A stretch of 10,377 nucleotides of DNA, taken from an uncultured Oscillospiraceae bacterium (lineage in GTDB: Bacteria > Bacillota > Clostridia > Oscillospirales > Oscillospiraceae). The translations under genes were made by a program, and so were the position numbers. This document shows, piece by piece, positions 6,856-10,377 of the stretch. The stretch's first letter is position 1. Each line of letters begins with the position of its first letter. The notes below the pieces were generated by a model. That model was not told where the DNA came from and did no database searches. It saw only the letters and a list, made by a program, of their open reading frames with translations. The stretch spans positions 1 through 10,377 of the forward strand of contig CAKTEB010000083.1 of assembly GCA_934546685.1 (NCBI GenBank), read 5' to 3'.

Positions 6856-9789
6856 TCAGATGTGATAGGGCTGAATAGAAGCGCGCAGCAGACCGTAGTG
6901 GGTCTCGCCGGAGTGGGGCGCGGGCATATCCATGGGCGCGGCGGGCAGCTCATAGTCATCGTCGGCCATGTTGCCCATCATGGGAGCCTCGCCCTCCTCC
7001 GCGTGGTCAGGGGCGGGAGGCGCGGGCATGCCGCCCTTGCCGTCGAACAGGGGGTGGGCAATGCGCATGCGATTGATAAGCGTGGTGCAAACGGTGACCT
7101 CCAGTGTGTTCTCGCCGGACTGGACGAGGCCAGTGAGGTCTGCCTTACCGGTGCGCTGATTCACCGGGGGCAGGGGATGGCCGTTGACGGTTCCAGCTGT
7201 GACCATGCAGTCGCCGGTCTCCAGGGTCAGCCCCGCGCCGTCGCAGACGGGCAGCTGGAAGCGCAGCTGATAAGTGCCTCTGCCGGAGACGTGGGCCATG
7301 GAGTCAACGCCCAGGGTATCTAGGGTGGCCTGATCCGCAGACAGCGCGTCCCAGGCGCCCAGGGGCTGGGTGCCGAAGGAGACGACGGTTTTCTTCGACT
7401 GGGTGGGAATGGCGGCGTCGGGATCCGGGCCCCAGGACTCGATCTCTGTCTTGGCCTCGGTCAGGGCGATGGGTGCGTCATAGCTGCGGCCAACCGGTGC
7501 CGCGGCATCCTCCGCCATGGCGATGAGGATCGCGTCCCGGCGGCCGATGGAGGCCTGAACGGTCACGCCGCCCTCCGCAGTGGTATAGGCCATGGGCTCC
7601 TGAGTCCCGGTATAGGCGTTGAGCAGAACAGGCTTGCCGCTGCCCTGGAGGGTCAAGGCCACATCGGCGGGCTCACCGCCGTTGTAGATGAAGTAGCAGA
7701 CCTGATCGCCGTCCTTCCGGCACAGGGGCTCCAGCTTCTCGTGGTGATAGCTGCAAAGCGGCGTGACGCCCAGCTCACGGAAGGCCTGAACCACGCCGTC
7801 CAGATCGGGAACGCTGCGGACGTTGGGGAGCGCCAGCATGGCATTTAATACATCGGCCACGGCCTGGTCGTCAGACATAGCGCCGTTGGCCATATGGGGG
7901 AGCTTGCCGGAGAAGACCACCGGCAGTCCGGCCTTTGCCAGCTTCAGCAGGATCTTGGCGGAGGCCAGGGGCAGCATCTCCTGATCCGCCACCAGCAGGG
8001 CGCGGTATCCGGGGCCGTCGGGGCACAGGCAGCCGTCCTTCACCACGGCGGTGGACAGCAGCAGATGGGGATTGGAAATTACGTCATAGTTGTAGCCGTC
8101 GTCCATCAGCCGAGTGTAGCCCCAGCCATAGGCCCGCTGGCCCTTGAAGACCGCCACGTCCATCTTTGCCACGCCGCTCTGGAGCACCCCCTGGGTGCGG
8201 GCGATGAAATCAGAGAGCTGGTGGATGTCCTTCCAATAGGTCTGGCGCTCGCCCCAGGGATCCGCAAAGGCGTTCTGGAAGGCGTGCCAGCCGGGCCACT
8301 GGCTATAGATGCCCGAAAACTCCTTTTCATAGGACATACCGTGGATGATCATGCGGTTGACGCCAGCGGCCCAGTTGCTGTTCAGGGTGCCGATGGCCTG
8401 CTTCCAGTCCAGCTGATAGCCGCACATCAGGTCCGCCAGCACCTCGTCGGAGACGAATTTCCGGCCCGTCATATGGACGCCGCCGGAGATGTTCCGGAAA
8501 TACTCCCGCATCTCGCCGAAGCCCAGGCTCTCGCCCTCGGCAATGTCCAGCACACAGGAGGCTGCGGAGGTGTTTACGTCGCCGCCGTAGGACTGTGCCC
8601 GGTACTGGCAGCCAAAGCTGTGGGTCCAGTTCTGGAGGCGCTCCACATGATCCCGGAGATAGAGCTCGTTGAGGGTGGTGTAGTAGTCGTCCACCAGCTT
8701 TTTCTCGATGCCCTTGTCGGTCAGGAACCGGGCGGGGCTGCCCTTGAGGCTCTGGAGAATGGGCAGGTAGGGGACGATGCTGTAGCCCCGGAGGTCCTCA
8801 AACTCCTGGGGGAACCGGTTGGTCCAGGGAATGGTGGTGCAGAACAGCTCGATGGAGTCTTCGAAGATGGCACCGCCGATTTTTGTCATAAGGCTGCGGA
8901 TCTCGGGATCGTCCAGGATTTTTGTTTCCCACACGTCGATGATGGCGTCGGTGCCCTCCCGGCAGTAATAGTCTGTGGCGTACATCTTGTCCGCCATGGG
9001 CAGCTGCAAATGGAACATCTCCATGCTGCGGCCCGACAGAGTCTCGCCGGTGCCCCGGGTGAAGTAGGAAAGCAGCAGAGTGTCGCCAATCTCCCAGGTG
9101 CCGCCCTGCTGGGCGGGGATGCCGGCGGCGTTCAGATCGATGGCGTAGTAGTGCTGGGTATCCGCCAGCTTGGGCTTGTCACCGTAAAGAGTCTCGTCCA
9201 TGGCGATGCCCGCGGGGGTGGTCTTGTCCAGAACGGACACACAGGAGGAGACGTCCTTCAGTTCGGACAAAATGTACTTGTCACCCTTGCGGCCGGTGAT
9301 CTTGGCGGAGACCGCCGCCAGAAACGTGTCGGTGAAGATAAAGTGAGCCGCGTCTCCGGCATCGTCGTCACAGGTGCGGGTCTTGGGCATGGGCAGCTCC
9401 CAGATGCCGGAGGCGGATACCTTGCTGACGGTATAGCTGAGCTCCTTCTGGGCCGCGGGATGGTTGGGGTCGATGGTATTGAGCGCCGGCGGCCAGTGGG
9501 CGGTGATGGTGAGATCGATTCGGAAGGGCTCCGGCAGAGAATCCGCAGTTTTCAGGATCCGGCGGAGCATTTCCTTCCAGCGGGGGGTGGCCCAGCCGTA
9601 CGCTCTGGGATCGAAGTCTACATACTGGGGCACCATGGCGATCTCCATACCGCCGAAGCCCGCTTCATATACGCTGCGGACCTGGTGCTCTACCCGGTCA
9701 AGATCGGCCCCCGCATCAGGGAACCAGCAGCGGAACATGCCCTTGGCGTCGTGGTCGGGGGAGAAAAAGCTGTAGATCAAATCAGACAT
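6856..9789 (-). CDS. GH106-type glycoside hydrolase (alpha-L-rhamnosidase-like)
   Basis: This 977-aa protein looks like a family GH106 member; characterised members release L-rhamnose from plant or microbial glycans. Matching features are the N-terminal barrel start (MFRCWFPDAGADLDRVEHQVRSV, then EAGFGGMEIAMV, WKEMLRRILKTAD and RIDLTITAHWPP), the central QSYGGD near 396-401, SDE with Glu 449, and AAGVNRMIIHG with His 483, followed by WWE/DWLAR-like YWKDIHQLSDFIARTQ. A C-terminal beta-sandwich ends in YGLLRASIQPYHI. The ATG at 9789 was chosen because AAGGAGG (9803-9797) precedes it by 7 bases; the longer frame to 9816 contains this ribosome site. No signal peptide is seen, so the enzyme should act in the cytoplasm on imported oligosaccharides, unlike secreted Bacteroidetes relatives. 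Residues about 918-961 form a Pro/Met/acidic insertion. Substrate is inferred from family only. Confidence 0.82.
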   Translation of the reverse strand: MSDLIYSFFSPDHDAKGMFRCWFPDAGADLDRVEHQVRSVYEAGFGGMEIAMVPQYVDFDPRAYGWATPRWKEMLRRILKTADSLPEPFRIDLTITAHWPPALNTIDPNHPAAQKELSYTVSKVSASGIWELPMPKTRTCDDDAGDAAHFIFTDTFLAAVSAKITGRKGDKYILSELKDVSSCVSVLDKTTPAGIAMDETLYGDKPKLADTQHYYAIDLNAAGIPAQQGGTWEIGDTLLLSYFTRGTGETLSGRSMEMFHLQLPMADKMYATDYYCREGTDAIIDVWETKILDDPEIRSLMTKIGGAIFEDSIELFCTTIPWTNRFPQEFEDLRGYSIVPYLPILQSLKGSPARFLTDKGIEKKLVDDYYTTLNELYLRDHVERLQNWTHSFGCQYRAQSYGGDVNTSAASCVLDIAEGESLGFGEMREYFRNISGGVHMTGRKFVSDEVLADLMCGYQLDWKQAIGTLNSNWAAGVNRMIIHGMSYEKEFSGIYSQWPGWHAFQNAFADPWGERQTYWKDIHQLSDFIARTQGVLQSGVAKMDVAVFKGQRAYGWGYTRLMDDGYNYDVISNPHLLLSTAVVKDGCLCPDGPGYRALLVADQEMLPLASAKILLKLAKAGLPVVFSGKLPHMANGAMSDDQAVADVLNAMLALPNVRSVPDLDGVVQAFRELGVTPLCSYHHEKLEPLCRKDGDQVCYFIYNGGEPADVALTLQGSGKPVLLNAYTGTQEPMAYTTAEGGVTVQASIGRRDAILIAMAEDAAAPVGRSYDAPIALTEAKTEIESWGPDPDAAIPTQSKKTVVSFGTQPLGAWDALSADQATLDTLGVDSMAHVSGRGTYQLRFQLPVCDGAGLTLETGDCMVTAGTVNGHPLPPVNQRTGKADLTGLVQSGENTLEVTVCTTLINRMRIAHPLFDGKGGMPAPPAPDHAEEGEAPMMGNMADDDYELPAAPMDMPAPHSGETHYGLLRASIQPYHI

Positions 9790-9864
9790 GGGAATTCCTC
9801 CTTTACTTGATACCACCAGTTTACCAGCGGCGACCCCGGGATGCTATGACCGCAGTTTCCGAGA
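9790..9864 (-). promoter_or_regulatory. Short gap upstream of the glycosidase, possible regulator site
   Basis: The 75 bases between the AraC-type gene and the glycosidase carry the glycosidase ribosome site and a tandem CTGGT repeat, CTGGTAAACTGGTGGT on the - strand (9826-9811). No good -35/-10 pair is visible; TAAACT is the nearest -10-like hexamer. The gene is therefore either read through from the regulator gene or uses an activator-dependent promoter here. The repeat as an operator is a guess. Confidence 0.25.
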
Positions 9865-10377
9865 CTATGTCCGATTTTTCCCCTGGGAGCTTTGCCGGTA
9901 TTCCTTTGGGGTGCAGTGATAACGCTGGGTGAACTGCCGGTAGAAAAACGAGGTGTTGTCATAGCCCACGGATGCGGCAATATCGGTAACGGACAGCTGG
10001 GTATCCCGCAGCAGCGCCGCGGCCCGGGTGAAGCGGGCGGTGTGCAGCAGCTGGGTAAAGGTGCAGCCGGTGCGGCGGCGGACAATACGGCTCAAATAGG
10101 AGTCGCTGATGCCGAAGCGGTCTGCCAGCTGCTGGAGGGTGCAGTGCCGATCCCGGTCCAGCAGCGTCAGAATCTCCATGACCATGGCCTGCTCCCGGTC
10201 CTGCTGGGATTGGATCACCAGCTGCTGGGACAGCTGAGACAGATGGCTCAGCAGCAGCTCCAGGGTCAGCTGCTGGAGCCGGAGGCTGCCGCCCTCCAGC
10301 TCGGAGACGACCAGATTTTCCAGGAGATTCTCCACTGGCACTACCCCGGAGACGTCGAAAAGCAGATAGCTCTGGGC
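9865..10377 (-). CDS. AraC-family transcriptional regulator, C-terminal part (5' end outside window)
   Basis: The frame stays open to the right edge (AQSYLLFDVSGVV...), so the GTG at 10341 is probably internal and the sensor domain lies outside the window. The 170 visible residues hold a Leu/Gln-rich helical linker followed by a complete AraC DNA-binding domain with two helix-turn-helix units: TLQQLADRFGISDSYLSRIVRR and SVTDIAASVGYDNTSFFYRQF, ending in the family's HCTPKEYR. The stop is TAG 9867-9865. The glycosidase gene follows on the same strand 75 bases later. Family members of this kind usually activate a neighbouring sugar-use gene in response to its substrate, so the GH106 gene is the likely target. 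That link is inferred from position only. Confidence 0.88.
   Translation of the reverse strand, partial: AQSYLLFDVSGVVPVENLLENLVVSELEGGSLRLQQLTLELLLSHLSQLSQQLVIQSQQDREQAMVMEILTLLDRDRHCTLQQLADRFGISDSYLSRIVRRRTGCTFTQLLHTARFTRAAALLRDTQLSVTDIAASVGYDNTSFFYRQFTQRYHCTPKEYRQSSQGKNRT

Noticed and set aside
7894..9810. A 638-codon open frame on the + strand opposite the glycosidase gene
   Set aside because: It lies wholly antisense to a well-supported GH106-type gene, its translation is rich in Gly, Val, His and Gln without any domain, and long antisense frames are expected from GC-rich codon use.

Overview
The window reads as a core chromosomal segment of a moderately GC-rich Gram-positive anaerobe, most likely a gut Clostridia member of the Oscillospiraceae type. 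This is inferred from the pairing of RNase J and RNase Y, strong AGGAGG-type ribosome sites, frequent hairpin terminators, an MgtE magnesium transporter, an M3 oligoendopeptidase and a cytoplasmic GH106-like glycosidase. No phage, transposon, CRISPR, tRNA or rRNA is visible.

Layout, left to right. (1) The C-terminal 328 codons of RNase J run in from the left edge on the + strand. They end at a strong hairpin shared with a convergent small membrane-protein gene on the - strand (1050-1493). (2) A gap of about 305 bases between the membrane-protein gene and mgtE holds divergent promoters and a structured mgtE leader. The leader has a possible 27-codon upstream reading frame and a hairpin that would hide the mgtE ribosome site. 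(3) mgtE (1799-3163) ends in a terminator. (4) A near-consensus promoter drives rny (RNase Y, 3375-4922), which ends in its own terminator. (5) An M3-family oligoendopeptidase (5080-6789) ends in a GC-rich hairpin shared with the next, convergent gene. (6) On the - strand, an AraC-family regulator, cut by the right edge, lies 75 bases upstream of a 977-aa GH106-type glycoside hydrolase (6856-9789). Those two look like one sugar-use unit.

How the parts fit: most + strand genes appear to be separate transcription units, each with its own terminator, so the left half is a run of housekeeping genes (RNA turnover, magnesium uptake, peptide degradation). RNase J and RNase Y lie within 2.4 kb of each other with a magnesium transporter between them. 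The right end is accessory carbohydrate metabolism. I see no clearly new multi-gene system. The best candidate for undescribed biology is the mgtE leader, which does not match the M-box consensus as I remember it and combines an upstream reading frame with a ribosome-site-masking hairpin. A second point of interest is a Pro/Met/acidic insertion near the C-terminus of the glycosidase.
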